Origin: Manihot esculenta
Taxonomy: Eukaryota > Streptophyta > Magnoliopsida > Malpighiales > Euphorbiaceae
Length of the DNA: 64,000 nucleotides
Reading direction: 5' to 3'
Assembly (NCBI RefSeq): GCF_001659605.2
Contig: NC_035172.2
Location: 23,109,973 to 23,173,972 of the forward strand
Below are positions 45,447 to 55,964 of this stretch, piece after piece. The translations under genes were made by a program, and so were the position numbers. Position 1 is the first letter of the stretch, and each line of letters begins with the position of its first letter. The notes under the pieces are model-generated. The model did not search any database, was not told where the DNA came from, and was given only the letters and a program-made list of their open reading frames with translations.

Positions 45447-45702
45447 CCTAGGTTCATATGGTCGGACCTAGAGTGTCGGGCTCATAGAGGTTATAGAAGG
45501 TCAAGCACAATAGGAAGATCATGTCCACTAGGATAGGATGTGGAGTCCTGTCTTGCATGATGATGTGAAATGCCATGATAATAAGCATGTGCATTAATGA
45601 TATGCTATGATCCGTGATGTATGTGATGAGGGTTCATGTGTGCCCACATGAACCATATAATGCTAATGTTTATGTGTTGTGTACTGTTTTTCAGAAAACA
45701 GG

Positions 45703-47121
45703 ATGAGAGGAACTCGTCGATCAGCAAGATTGACTGGAGTACCACCTGAGGATGAGGGCATGAGCGCCCGTCCTCCAGCATTGCCTAGGGCGATGTCTAG
45801 CAGGTCCAACAGGGACAGAGTAGCAAGAGACGCTAGAAGGTCTCTGGATCTGGGTAGGAGCAGATCAGTCAGAGGGACAGTTCAGGGAGGAGCGTCAGAG
45901 GATATGGGGGATGATATGGACGTAGAACAGAGGAGGGGTGGCAGTTTGGGAGTCAATATGTCAGAAGAAGGAATGGGAGAGTCCCAAGGAGGCACTCAGG
46001 CCTTGGGATTTGTTCAGCCACCTCACTACCCACATTTCTCACAACATCCCGGGTATTCGATGGGAGGTACATCGGATTACCCTAGTTTCACCCCTTATCC
46101 CACACAGATGCCATACCCACCATACTACCCACCATACTCTCAGTATCCAATGTATCCACCTCCACCCTACTATCCAAATCCAGCAAACCCTACCTCAGAA
46201 AATGTTGCACCACCTCCACCACCTGCAGAACCAGCAGCCCCAGTTGCTCAACCTCCTAGACCTAGCTCAGTCAGTGGGAGCAAGGTCAAGATGACAGACT
46301 ATATGAAGCTGGGTGCTCCCCAGTTCGAAACCGGTGATGATCCGTTCGTGTACTTGGAGCGGGTCAAGGCAATTACAGATGAGATAGGGGCGAATGACAG
46401 TAGAGCCATTCAGATGGCCGGGTTTACGCTTAAGTGCAAGAAGGCACGGGAGTGGTACAAGAATTATGTGAACCTGAGAGTGGACAACATGACTTGGGAA
46501 GAGTTTGCAAACGAGTTTGCAGGATGGGCTTTCCCTGATAGTTCAAGGGAATTGAAGATGATAGAATTCGAGCAGTTGAGGCAAACTGATGACATGAGTG
46601 TAGAAGAATATACCGACAGGTTTATGGAGTTGCTGCCATTTGCAGGGCAAGACCTTAGCACAGACCAGAAGAAGTCGAGGAGGTATATCGTGAAGCTCCA
46701 TCCCAGGTATTCCTCCTTGGTACAGTCAGCAGATAGAGAGAGTTTTCACGCCATAATAGACATGGCTAGGAGAATGGAGGCTAGTGCCATCATTCAGGGG
46801 ACAGTTAAGCAGACAGTGGCACAAGCTTCTGGTTCTAAAACTCCGGGTGGGGGAAGGTTAGATCCCTCTACCCTGAGTGCAGCAGCTTCAGGCAGTAAAA
46901 GATGGAGTAAACCCAAGGGTAAGAAGAACAAGTTCTGGAGTAAAGTCAAGTCCAGTCTGGGATTTGGGAGTGGCTCAAGCTCTGGTGTGGATAATGCAAT
47001 TTGTGCAAGGTGTGGTAGGCCACACAAGGGAGTATGTCGGTTTGGGACGAACGCCTGCTTCAGATGTGGTCAGGAGGGGCATATAGCTCGAGACTGTCCA
47101 AGAGCGGCCCCAATGGCTTAG
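45703..47121 (+). CDS. gag of element E
   Basis: 472 residues from the ATG at 45703 (MRGTRRSARLTG), chosen because D starts with the matching Met and upstream in-frame codons are not conserved. The N-terminus is Arg/Ser-rich, residues about 105-180 are a Pro/Tyr-rich low-complexity tract, and about 197-365 are the retrotransposon gag core (MTDYMKLGAPQFETGDDPF...AREWYKNY...FEQLRQTDDMSVEEYTDRF). Two zinc knuckles follow near the end: CARCGRPHKGVC and CFRCGQEGHIARDC. It ends at TAG 47119-47121; D has CAG here and the frame continues. Gag forms the particle and binds RNA. Confidence 0.9.
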   Translation: MRGTRRSARLTGVPPEDEGMSARPPALPRAMSSRSNRDRVARDARRSLDLGRSRSVRGTVQGGASEDMGDDMDVEQRRGGSLGVNMSEEGMGESQGGTQALGFVQPPHYPHFSQHPGYSMGGTSDYPSFTPYPTQMPYPPYYPPYSQYPMYPPPPYYPNPANPTSENVAPPPPPAEPAAPVAQPPRPSSVSGSKVKMTDYMKLGAPQFETGDDPFVYLERVKAITDEIGANDSRAIQMAGFTLKCKKAREWYKNYVNLRVDNMTWEEFANEFAGWAFPDSSRELKMIEFEQLRQTDDMSVEEYTDRFMELLPFAGQDLSTDQKKSRRYIVKLHPRYSSLVQSADRESFHAIIDMARRMEASAIIQGTVKQTVAQASGSKTPGGGRLDPSTLSAAASGSKRWSKPKGKKNKFWSKVKSSLGFGSGSSSGVDNAICARCGRPHKGVCRFGTNACFRCGQEGHIARDCPRAAPMA

Positions 47122-47487
47122 TCCCAGCAGACAGCTTCAGGCAGTGTAGCGCAGCCAGCAGCTCCAGCCATGACTCAGGCCAGTGGCAGAGGCAGAGGGA
47201 GAGGGGCAGCCTCTTCTTCAGCGGGTTTCAGAGGTGAAGGTCCATCAGCTCCGGCACGAATCTTCACAATGACACAGCAAGAGGCAGATGCATCTAACAC
47301 CGTGGTGGCAGGTAACTTAATTATTGGTTGTTCAGATGTATATGCCTTGATGGACCCTGGTGCATCTCATTCATTTATTGCTCCGAGAGCCGTCCAGAGG
47401 TTGGGGTTGATGATCTCTGAGTTAGAGTGTCCTCTCTGGGTCAGTGGACCCAAGTGTGATCCATCAGTGGCAGAGTCAGTCTGTTAG
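47122..47487 (+). pseudogene. Protease segment of element E, bounded by two TAG codons
   Basis: In the same frame as gag and pol, between TAG 47119-47121 and TAG 47485-47487. It holds a Gly/Arg/Ser-rich linker (ASGRGRGRGAASSS) and the aspartic protease motif ALMDPGASHSFIAP. The second TAG follows DPSVAESVC, where D has CAG. Without readthrough neither protease nor pol can be made from gag-initiated translation. Confidence 0.85.
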
Positions 47488-47517
47488 TGTAGTCCAGTTT
47501 TTGTTGAGGGGAGATGC

Positions 47518-50500
47518 ATGTCCGCCGACCTTGTGGTTCTAGATTTAACAGACTTTGACGTCATTCTAGGGATGGACTGGTTATCTACCCATGGTGCTAC
47601 CTTGGACTGCAGGGACAAGGTAGTCAGGTTCAGAGGTCAGGATGGATCAGAGGTTGTCTTCAGAGGAGACAGGAGGGGTACACCTAGAGGTATGATCTCA
47701 GCTCTTCAGGCTCGTAGGTTGCTTAGGAGGGGATGTCAGGGGTATTTGGCTCATGTGAGAGAGCTTAGCAGTCAGGTTAGAGAGCCCGCCTCGGTGCCAG
47801 TGGTGAGAGAGTTCTTAGATGTGTTCCCAGACGAACTGCCAGGTTTACCACCTGCTAGGGAGATAGAGTTCGAGATAGAACTGATGCCTGGAACCCGACC
47901 GATCTCTATCCCTCCCTACAGGATGGCGCCAGCAGAATTGAAAGAGTTGAAGGAGCAGTTGCAGGAGCTGGTAGACAAGGGCTTCATCCGACCGAGTACC
48001 TCACCCTGGGGTGCTCCAGTTTTGTTTGTGAGAAAGAAGGATGGGTCTCTTAGACTTTGTATCGACTACAGGCAGTTGAACAAAGTCACTACCAAGAACA
48101 AGTACCCATTGCCAAGGATCGACGATCTATTCGACCAGCTAGCAGGAGCGGGTTGTTTCTCCAAAATAGATCTGAGGTCCGGGTATCATCAATTGAGGAT
48201 CAGGGAAGAGGACGTACCAAAGACAGCTTTCAGGACCAGATATGGGCATTTTGAGTTCCTTGTGATGCCGTTCGGGTTAACCAACGCCCCTGCAGCATTC
48301 ATGGATCTCATGAACAGAGTGTTTAGCCAGTACCTGGATCACTTCGTTATTGTCTTCATAGATGATATCTTAGTGTATTCCAGGAATGCAGAGGAGCATG
48401 CCCATCATCTGAGGTTGGTTCTACAGACCTTGAGGGAACATGGCTTGTATGCCAAATTCTCCAAGTGTGAGTTCTGGCTAAGGAGCATTTCGTTCTTGGG
48501 GCATGTAGTGTCAGAGAATGGGATAGAGGTAGACCCTAAGAAGACAGAAACTGTGGCTAACTGGCCTAGACCCACTTCAGTGACAGAGATCAGGAGTTTC
48601 TTGGGTTTGGCAGGTTACTACAGGAGGTTCGTTCAGGACTTCTCGAAAATTGCAGCTCCTCTGACCAGACTGACCAGGAAGAATCAGAAGGTTCTGTGGA
48701 CCGACCAGTGCGAAGAGAGTTTTGAAGAGCTTAAGAAGAGGTTGACTTCAGCCCCAGTGTTAGCTCTGCCATCTAGTGATGAGGACTTTACAGTCTTTTG
48801 TGATGCGTCCCGTGTGGGACTGGGTTGTGTGCTTATGCAGAATGAGAGGGTGATTGCTTATGCTTCTAGGCAGCTAAAGAAGCATGAGTTGAATTACCCC
48901 ACACATGACCTAGAGATGGCAGCAGTAATCTTTGCACTCAAGATGTGGAGGCATTACCTCTATGGAGTAAAATGTGAGATCTTCACCGATCATAAAAGCC
49001 TGCAGCACATCCTGAGTCAAAGAGATTTGAATTTGAGACAGAGGAGATGGGTAGAGTTGCTGAGTGACTATGATTGCAAGATTCAGTATCATCCGGGTAA
49101 GGCGAATGTCGTGGCAGACGCTCTAAGCCGGAAGTCACTAGGCAGTCTATCCCACATCACGGCAGAGAGGAGACCAGTGGTGAAGGAGTTTTACAAGCTC
49201 ATTGAGGAAGGTCTACAGTTGGAGTTGTCTGGTACAGGTGCCTTGGTCGCTCAGATGAAAGTGACACCCGTGTTTCTGGAGCAGGTGGCTCAGAAACAGC
49301 ATGAGGACTCAGAGTTAGTGAAGATTGCCAGGACTGTTCAGTCAGGCAAGGACAGTGAGTTCAGATTTGACAATAGGGGGATCCTCCGCTATGGGAGTCG
49401 ATTGTGTGTACCAGATGACATTGGGCTAAAAGGAGACATTATGAGAGAGGCTCATAATACAAGATACAGCATTCACCCCGGAGCCACCAAGATGTATCAA
49501 GATATGAAGAAAGTTTACTGGTGGCCAGCTATGAAGAAAGAAGTGGCACAGTTTGTGTCAGCCTGTGAAGTTTGTCAGAGGGTGAAGCTGGAACATCAGA
49601 AGCCGGCTGGAATGCTTAACCCGCTACCTATTCCAGAGTGGAAATGGGAGAATATAGCTATGGACTTCGTAGTGGGGTTACCGGCAACGTCCAACAGATT
49701 GGACTCCATATGGGTGATTGTGGACAGACTCACCAAATCTGCTCACTTCATCCCTGTCAGGAGTGGCTATTCTGTGGACAAGTTGGCGCAGGTGTACGTT
49801 GATGAGATAGTCAGACTGCATGGGGTTCCTGTTTCCATCGTGTCAGATAGAGGGCCCCAGTTCACCTCCAGGTTTTGGCGGAGTCTGCAGGATGCCATGG
49901 GTACCAGGTTGGATTTCAGTACTGCCTTCCATCCACAGACAGACGGACAGTCAGAGAGGACCATCCAGACCATGGAAGATATGCTGAGAATGTGTGTGCT
50001 GGACTTTGGCGGTTCTTGGAGGCAGCATCTACCTTTGGTGGAGTTTGCCTACAATAACAGCCATCATGCTAGCATCGGGATGGCTCCATATGAAGCTTTA
50101 TATGGAAGGAAGTGCAGGTCACCTGTTTGCTGGGAGAAAGTTGGAGAAAAGGCCTTGGCAGGGCCTGAACTAGTAGAGATCACCAGCAGGGTGGTACCCT
50201 TAATCAGAGAAAGAATTAAGACTGCTGCAAGCAGACAGAAGAGTTATGCAGACATCCGCAGAAGGCTAGTAGAGTTTCAGGAGGGGGATCTGGTATTGCT
50301 TAAGGTGTCTCCAATGAAAGGAGTGGTTCGCTTTGGGAAGAAAGGTAAACTAGCCCCACGATACATTGGACCCTTCGAAATCTTGCAGAAGATTGGGAAT
50401 GTGTCGTACAAGCTAGATTTGCCTGCTTCAATGGAGAAAATCCATCCGGTTTTCCATGTTTCTATGTTGAGAAAATTTGTGTCAGATTCGGGCAAGGTTC

Positions 50501-50697
50501 TTAGTGAGCCTGATGTGGAGATCCAAGAGGATCTAACCTATGTTGAGCAGCCAGTACGGATCTTAGACACCCAGATCAGAAAGCTAAGGAACAAGGAAAT
50601 CCCGATGGTGAAAGTCCTTTGGAACCACCACAATATTGAGGAGTGTACCTGGGAGACACGGGAATCCATGCTCCAACAGTATCCCCATCTCTTTTAA
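47518..50697 (+). CDS. pol of element E: RT, RNase H, integrase, chromodomain
   Basis: 1059 open codons from ATG 47518; natural translation would be as a gag-pol fusion. Residues 1-30 finish the protease fold (VILGMDWL). RT about 160-335: [40 protein letters not shown] at 280-283. RNase H about 425-540 keeps Asp429, Glu466, Asp491 and Asp534. Integrase: zinc finger His646, His653, Cys683, Cys686; catalytic Asp716, Asp777, Glu813 ([11 protein letters not shown]). GPF/Y-like motif [10 protein letters not shown] near 955, then a chromodomain near 1005-1055 ([27 protein letters not shown]...ECTWE). No stop and no missing key residue is seen, so the enzymes themselves look competent. Confidence 0.94.
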   Translation: MSADLVVLDLTDFDVILGMDWLSTHGATLDCRDKVVRFRGQDGSEVVFRGDRRGTPRGMISALQARRLLRRGCQGYLAHVRELSSQVREPASVPVVREFLDVFPDELPGLPPAREIEFEIELMPGTRPISIPPYRMAPAELKELKEQLQELVDKGFIRPSTSPWGAPVLFVRKKDGSLRLCIDYRQLNKVTTKNKYPLPRIDDLFDQLAGAGCFSKIDLRSGYHQLRIREEDVPKTAFRTRYGHFEFLVMPFGLTNAPAAFMDLMNRVFSQYLDHFVIVFIDDILVYSRNAEEHAHHLRLVLQTLREHGLYAKFSKCEFWLRSISFLGHVVSENGIEVDPKKTETVANWPRPTSVTEIRSFLGLAGYYRRFVQDFSKIAAPLTRLTRKNQKVLWTDQCEESFEELKKRLTSAPVLALPSSDEDFTVFCDASRVGLGCVLMQNERVIAYASRQLKKHELNYPTHDLEMAAVIFALKMWRHYLYGVKCEIFTDHKSLQHILSQRDLNLRQRRWVELLSDYDCKIQYHPGKANVVADALSRKSLGSLSHITAERRPVVKEFYKLIEEGLQLELSGTGALVAQMKVTPVFLEQVAQKQHEDSELVKIARTVQSGKDSEFRFDNRGILRYGSRLCVPDDIGLKGDIMREAHNTRYSIHPGATKMYQDMKKVYWWPAMKKEVAQFVSACEVCQRVKLEHQKPAGMLNPLPIPEWKWENIAMDFVVGLPATSNRLDSIWVIVDRLTKSAHFIPVRSGYSVDKLAQVYVDEIVRLHGVPVSIVSDRGPQFTSRFWRSLQDAMGTRLDFSTAFHPQTDGQSERTIQTMEDMLRMCVLDFGGSWRQHLPLVEFAYNNSHHASIGMAPYEALYGRKCRSPVCWEKVGEKALAGPELVEITSRVVPLIRERIKTAASRQKSYADIRRRLVEFQEGDLVLLKVSPMKGVVRFGKKGKLAPRYIGPFEILQKIGNVSYKLDLPASMEKIHPVFHVSMLRKFVSDSGKVLSEPDVEIQEDLTYVEQPVRILDTQIRKLRNKEIPMVKVLWNHHNIEECTWETRESMLQQYPHLF

Positions 50698-50760
50698 GGT
50701 TAGATCTTTATGTGTTTATGTATGTATGTTATGTTGATTGCTATGCATGTACTAGTTGAG

Positions 50761-50797
50761 GAACATTCGGGGACGAATGTTCTTAAGGGGGGGAGAA
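50761..50797 (+). other. Hairpin and polypurine tract of element E
   Basis: GAACATTCG (50761-50769), loop GGGA, CGAATGTTC (50774-50782), then TTAAGGGGGGGAGAA up to the 3' LTR at 50798. D has the same arrangement (34661-34700). The perfect 9-bp stem beside the tract suggests a role in plus-strand priming or RNA 3' processing; that is inference. Confidence 0.85.
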
Positions 50798-52970
50798 TGT
50801 AATACCCGGCTAGACTCCGGTATCGGAATTCCTACCGTCCGGTGGAATCTCGGATGTCGGAGACCTCTAGAAGGGTAGAATCATGTTTTATAAAAATGTT
50901 TTAAGGTGTTTTATGATTTTAAGTATGAAATTAAATGAGTTTTTACATGAAAAGTCCTTGGAGGAAAACCCAGGTTCGGCCGCCGAAAGTCAAGTTCGGC
51001 CGCCGAACATGGCATGCATGCGGAGGCACATTCGGCCCCCGAACGTGGTCTGGCCAGCCACTATAAAAGGGTCCCTTAGCCGAAAACGGGCGAGCTTTTT
51101 CCCATTTTCGGCCAAGGTGAGCTCTCCGCCGTCTCTCACCCATTTTTGATGTTCTTCCTCTAAATCTTTCGAGATTTTCACTTGTTTTCACTTGGTTGTG
51201 AAGATTTAAGCTTTTGAAACAAGTTTTGGAGCTTTGGGAACTCAGGAGCTCATTCCCGTGGATCTCCAAGTTTAGGTCGTCTCCCTCTCGATCTTCAAGA
51301 GGTAAGAGCCGATCTTAAGCTCCTTATGTGTTCTAAATAAGTTTTATGCAAGATCTAAGGGTAGAAATGCATGTTAGGGTATATGTTGAGTTATGGGTAT
51401 ATATTGATGTTTTGAACAATGTGTGTTGTTTGAGTATGTTTGAAGTGTTGTAGTTGGGGTATTTGATGTTTTGAGGCCCCTAGGAACTTGTATGCATGTT
51501 TTGGTTGAGATTTATGCATGATTTGAAGTTTTGGGAGGCAAGGGGTTCATGTGAACCAAGTTTCTGCCCTTCTGGCAGAAACCAGGTTCGGCAGCCGAAG
51601 GGAGTTTCGGCCGCCGAACCCCCTTTGTAGAGGCAGCATTCGGCTGCCGAAGTTGCCCCCGAAAGGAGACTTTTGTCTCTGTCTAGGACTTTCGGCCGCC
51701 GAAGGTGCCGCCGAAAGTGCCTGAATTTCGGATCTGTCCAGGACTTTCGGCCGCCGAAGGTGCCGCCGAAAGTGCCCTGTTCAGCCATTTCATGCATATC
51801 TCTTTGTGATATTTTCAGGATGTTTTAGGGGGTTTTCGGGGAATATTTTAGAGTTATGTTCAGGTATGTTTGGTCCCTCATTTGAGTCCACCTGTGTAGG
51901 TTCGGACCCGAGGAACCGAGGACCCCAGCAGTGAGTTCAGCTGCTTCGGTATTGTCAGAGTCAGCCAGAGGTGAGTGGAACTAAACTCAATCTTTTAAAT
52001 TAAATGTTTTATCATGTTTCATGCATCATGATTATGCAATAGGATGATTGCATTAGTTTTCACGAATATGCCGCATTGCATAAATTGTTGTTGTTGTGGG
52101 TGAATGTTGGATGACCCAATTAGTCCAAGACAGGAAGACCAGGCCCCATGCTACAGGCCTGGCACAGAGTAAGCAAGTCCAGGCCCCAGTCTACAGGCCT
52201 GGCACAGAGTAAGGAAAGACCAGGATTCCATCCTATGGTCTAGCACGGTTATGGGACTTGAAGACCAGGAGCCAGAGGAGGCCCTGGGAAAATGGTAAGT
52301 ATGTATGTTCTGACAGGAAAGACCAGGACCCCATTCTACAGGCCTGGCACAGAGTTAACTTGGACTAATTGGTGACGAGTTCACCCAACCCTTATGTGAA
52401 TTGTCTGTGTTATGACGCACTTCATAGAGCATAGTGTTAAATGTGTTTTTCATAGTTCTACTCACTGGGCTTTTAGCTCACCCCTCTCCCTTTACCCCCA
52501 GGCTTGCAGGTACAGTATAGTGCGGGAGTCCGGATAGAGTAAAGAAGTCATGCTTATGTAATAGCTAGCAATGGACATGATCAAATTGTAATGTAAAAGT
52601 ACAGTATAGTTATGTAATGAGTTTCATGGATGTTAGTGTGTGCTTGACCATAGAATGTTGTATCCCTTTTTATTACATGATCTTAAAGATTTTTATGATG
52701 TTTATGTAAACCAACTCAACAGATGTTATGTCACCCATTGAGGGCACAGATGAGATCCCACAGAGGGATCAAAGTTATGTTTATGTTATGCTCAGGTTGA
52801 GTTTGGTTGATGAGTATGGAAAGAAAAGTTTTAATTTTTATGTATATTGTTGATCATGTATGGGATTAAGCAGGTTCACAGGATGCATGTTAGGCTTCCT
52901 ACGGGTCCCGGCGGCCTTAAGTCGACCCGGATCCTAGCGCCGGTAGCGGTTCGATTTTCGGGTCGTTACA
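50798..52970 (+). repeat. 3' LTR of element E
   Basis: 2173 bp, about 99.7% identical to 43258-45431. Exact dyads at 50975, 50995, 51587, 51606, 51639, 51691 and 51746; TATA box at 51062-51069. Followed by TCTTG. Confidence 0.95.
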
Positions 52971-53289
52971 TCTTGAATTCCAAATTGCTCTGCACTTTCC
53001 TTGTTTGCAACTTTTCTTATTTAGCTGAATCTTGATTTCGAATTTTGAATTCTCTTAAGGATTTGGAATTTGAATTTCAAATTACTTTCCTTATTTGGCT
53101 CCTTTCAAGTTGCACTTGGCATGCTTGCTCTCTTTTGGTCCATTTTAGGCAGTTTTAGGAGCATTTTCACCAAATTGTATCTTTACACCATTTTCTGCAT
53201 AATAAAATTAAAATCACAAAATTAGGCAGAAAAAGTGTAAATTAACATCAATATCATCATGATAAAATGGTCTAAATTATACTCTATCA

Positions 53290-53859
53290 GAGTACGAAAT
53301 AACGGCTAATTCAGTACACAAACGACTCTATTTGCATTTAATGTATCCCCAACGACCATATTTATGTCAGAACTATAAATATAATGTGTTTTTAATCTGG
53401 AAGTAGGTACAACAACCATCTAAGCAAACAATTATTGAGATTCAAGCTTTTTACACTCTTTCTCTATCTAAACCTTGAGTCATAGCATTAATTTCTTGAA
53501 AACTTGCCTTGAGTTGTAATTGGTTTGTGTTTTAAAATTGAGTAAAGGTTGTTGAGTGAATTTATTGTAGTGGGTGTGATTTTGAACAAAGGATTACTAT
53601 TGTGAGAAAAAAAAAGAATTGTAAAGAGTAAGGATTTTGCTCTAGAATTGTAAGGGATTTTAATCAGATTTGATAGTGGATTTGAACTCTCAATGAGGGT
53701 CTTGAGGAGAGAACGTAGGCTTGAGATAGCTGAACCTCTATAAATCATTGTGTTGATTATTCTCTTCCTTCCTTATTCCTTTTTAATTTGTGTTTTTACC
53801 TTTAAACTTTTTCTATAAACCCAATTCACCCCCCTCTTAGGTTGCTTCAAGGGATAACA
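53290..53859 (+). repeat. 5' LTR of copia element L, right piece
   Basis: Resumes after solo LTR F with GAGTA and runs to GGGATAACA. It has a TATA box (TATAAATA, 53374-53381) and the end text 'aattcacccccctcttaggttgc', typical of SIRE-type LTRs. Confidence 0.83.
53374..53381 (+). promoter_or_regulatory. TATA box in the copia L LTR
   Basis: TATAAATA in 'cagaactataaatataatg', about 480 bp before the LTR end. Confidence 0.55.
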
Positions 53860-53861
53860 AG

Positions 53862-53872
53862 TGGTATCAGAG
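53862..53872 (+). other. Primer binding site of copia element L (tRNA-Met type)
   Basis: TGGTATCAGAG, two bases after the LTR end. Eleven matched bases. Confidence 0.85.
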
Positions 53873-54205
53873 TAAAGTCTCCTTATCTTGAAGATTTAAT
53901 CATCTTGGAGTAAACATCGGATGGCAACTCTCAATGCTCAAGAAGGTCAATCGGTTGTGAGACCATCATTCTTTGATGGAAATGACTTTTTATATTGGAA
54001 AAATAGAATGTATTATTTCCTCAAATCAGAAGGAGTTGATTTGTGGGACATAGTAGAGAATAATCCTTTCTTTCCAAAAAAAAGTGGTAGAAGGAAAGCA
54101 AGAGCAAAAACCTAAGAGTGAATGGAGTGAACTAGAGAAGAGAAGGGTAGCCCTAAATGATAAAGCCATTCACATTTTGTTTTGTGCTCTTAGCAGAAGT
54201 GAGTA

Positions 54206-55964
54206 TGATATAGCATATTTTAGTCCATTTTATCATTATGTTCTTGATGTTTATTTACATCTTTTCTGCCTAATTTTGTAGTTTTAATCATGTTTTGCAG
54301 ATATTAGGTGTAAAGAGACAATATGGAGAAAATGCTCTTAAAACTGCCAAAAAGTGTCAAATATGGAAAGTGCCAAAAAAAGAAAGTTTTCAAATGAGAA
54401 AAGTTTTCAAAAAAGGAAAGTTTTCAAATAAGGAAAGTTCAGTCAGAAGATTATTTGAAATTCAAATCTCAGATCTTACTTTCCTTGTTCAAAGATGTGC
54501 ACACACTGCAGCAGTCATATCTTCCCATTTAGGTAGCAAGATTTCATGAAGACGCACTTGCCTCTTCCGCGTTCAGCATTCAAAATTTAAACGAAGGCTC
54601 CACCTAAAAAGGAAAGACTGGACAGATTCACTTTTCCTTCTGCACATACATACCGCGCGCCCACCTTCCCTCTGAAGAGCATCCGCGCGCCACCTTCCCT
54701 CTGCAGTCCATTCAACGCGATTCTTTCCTTTCCAGACACAACTTGGGCAGCAAGTACCTCTTGGGTAGCATCTTGAAGACACTTGGGCAGCAAGTAAAAT
54801 CTTGGACAGCACACTCTTACCTTTTGAAGCCATTTCGCGCGCCACTTTCCATCTGAAGAGCAAGCGCACGCCTCTTTCCTTCTGAATAATTTTGGAACGC
54901 GAATCTTTCCTTTTCTGACTCAACTTGGGCAGCAAGTACCTCTAGGGCAACAAGGTCAGCATCTAAAACCTATTTAAAGACTCCTTAAAGGCCAGCCGAT
55001 CCTCTCTCCACGTTTTTGCAACACCATCTGCGTAAGCCTCTCATCCGGCTCCATCTTCTCTTCATCTTCTTCTTCCTTTCTTTATTTTTTTGGTTTTTAT
55101 TTCAGCCATGAGTGGCTGAAACCTTTTATTCTAGTTGAAGATTGGTTGAAACTAAGGTTGATTTATGGATTGTGAGATCTGAACATATATTGTTTGTCTT
55201 TCGGTTATTCAATATTCATACAGTTCATGCTTGAATTCTATTATTACTTTGTTGTTTTGATCAAATTGGCCACTTGATTCTTGATTGCAAGGTAATTAAT
55301 TGTTGGTTTGGATAATTTTAAGTCCGTAATTGCTTGAATTTTTCAAACATAAGAACACTTGGTGTAACAACTAAGGAATTGTATGATGTAGCAACATCTC
55401 ATGCGTTTGAGTAGTTAGGATTGGATCTCTCTCTTTCTTCATGCAATTAACAATTATTTGATGCCTAAGGCCCAAGGAAGTTTCTTGGCAATTTGTTAAT
55501 TAGTAATTAATTAGAGGACGTTCCCTAATTGGTTTAATCATAAGGAGAGACATGGTGGTGAGAAGCGTTTTCCATCTCCATAACTAATCTATTGAATCAA
55601 TCAAAAGAACATAAGTTTCAATGATCAATCCAAACAACCAAAGTGGATCCATCTCTTCAACTAGACCTTTCTCATATTGAAATTCCCTTTTATTTTTCAT
55701 ATTCTGCTTATTTAATTGCTTTCAGTAGTTGCTAATCAAATCAATCTTAAAACCCCCTCCTTTTACTTTTATTGCACTTTATTTTTATTCCGCTTTTAGT
55801 TACTTGCTTTCAGTTACGCTTTCAGTTAATTCTCTTGGTCTTGTTGAGAAAAATATATTAGTTTTCAATTCTCTGTGGATTCGATCCTTTACCACTATTT
55901 GCAGTAGTAATATTATTGATAATCAGAAAGGTTATTTTTGACCGGCTTTGAGAACCGCGAGTCA
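54206..55964 (+). mobile_element. Solo LTR J (element C family) in copia gag
   Basis: 1759 bp, TGATATAGCATATTTTAG...CCGCGAGTCA, perfect target duplication GAGTA (54201-54205 and 55965-55969). Orientation is opposite to C and F. Its middle part (54620-54945) has a GCGCGC-rich, partly duplicated segment not found in the C LTRs. Confidence 0.93.
54640..54945. repeat. GCGCGCC-rich duplicated cassette in LTR J
   Basis: Two related blocks, about 54650-54775 and 54832-54945, each with 'cgcgcgccac-ttccctctgaagagca', 'aacgcgattctttcctttccagac' and 'acttgggcagcaagtacctc'. In the B LTR the TTCGGC cassette lies in the comparable part. Confidence 0.75.

Larger units (their letters stand above)
43258..52970 (+). 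mobile_element. Element E: young, nearly intact chromodomain Ty3/gypsy element (Tekay/Del-like)
   Basis: LTRs 43258-45431 and 50798-52970 (2174 and 2173 bp), perfect target duplication TCTTG (43253-43257 and 52971-52975). I count about seven differences between the LTRs, near 0.3%, so insertion is recent. All functional parts are present: promoter box, tRNA-Met primer site, gag, protease, RT, RNase H, integrase, chromodomain, hairpin and polypurine tract. The coding region 45703-50697 is one frame with only two TAG codons. It lies inside solo LTR F, opposite in orientation to D. Confidence 0.96.
32177..53289 (-). mobile_element. Solo LTR F (element C family), split by elements D and E
   Basis: Pieces 32177-32406, 42255-43257 and 52971-53289 join, less duplications, into a 1542-bp LTR in the orientation of C. 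It starts TGACTGTCGGTTGTCGAAGCC and ends ATACTCTATCA. The target duplication is GAGCA (32172-32176) versus GAGTA (53290-53294), one mismatch. No inner sequence of its own is present. Confidence 0.9.

Noticed and set aside
45661..45702. Intron acceptor (TTTTTCAG) before the E gag start
   Set aside because: No matching donor or conserved intron structure is visible, and the ATG at 45703 is explained without splicing.
47119..47487. Programmed readthrough of TAG as a family trait
   Set aside because: Element D has CAG at both positions, so readthrough is not conserved. It is kept only as a question for E.
32177..55964. F and J as the two LTRs of one element
   Set aside because: They are in opposite orientation and each has its own target duplication.
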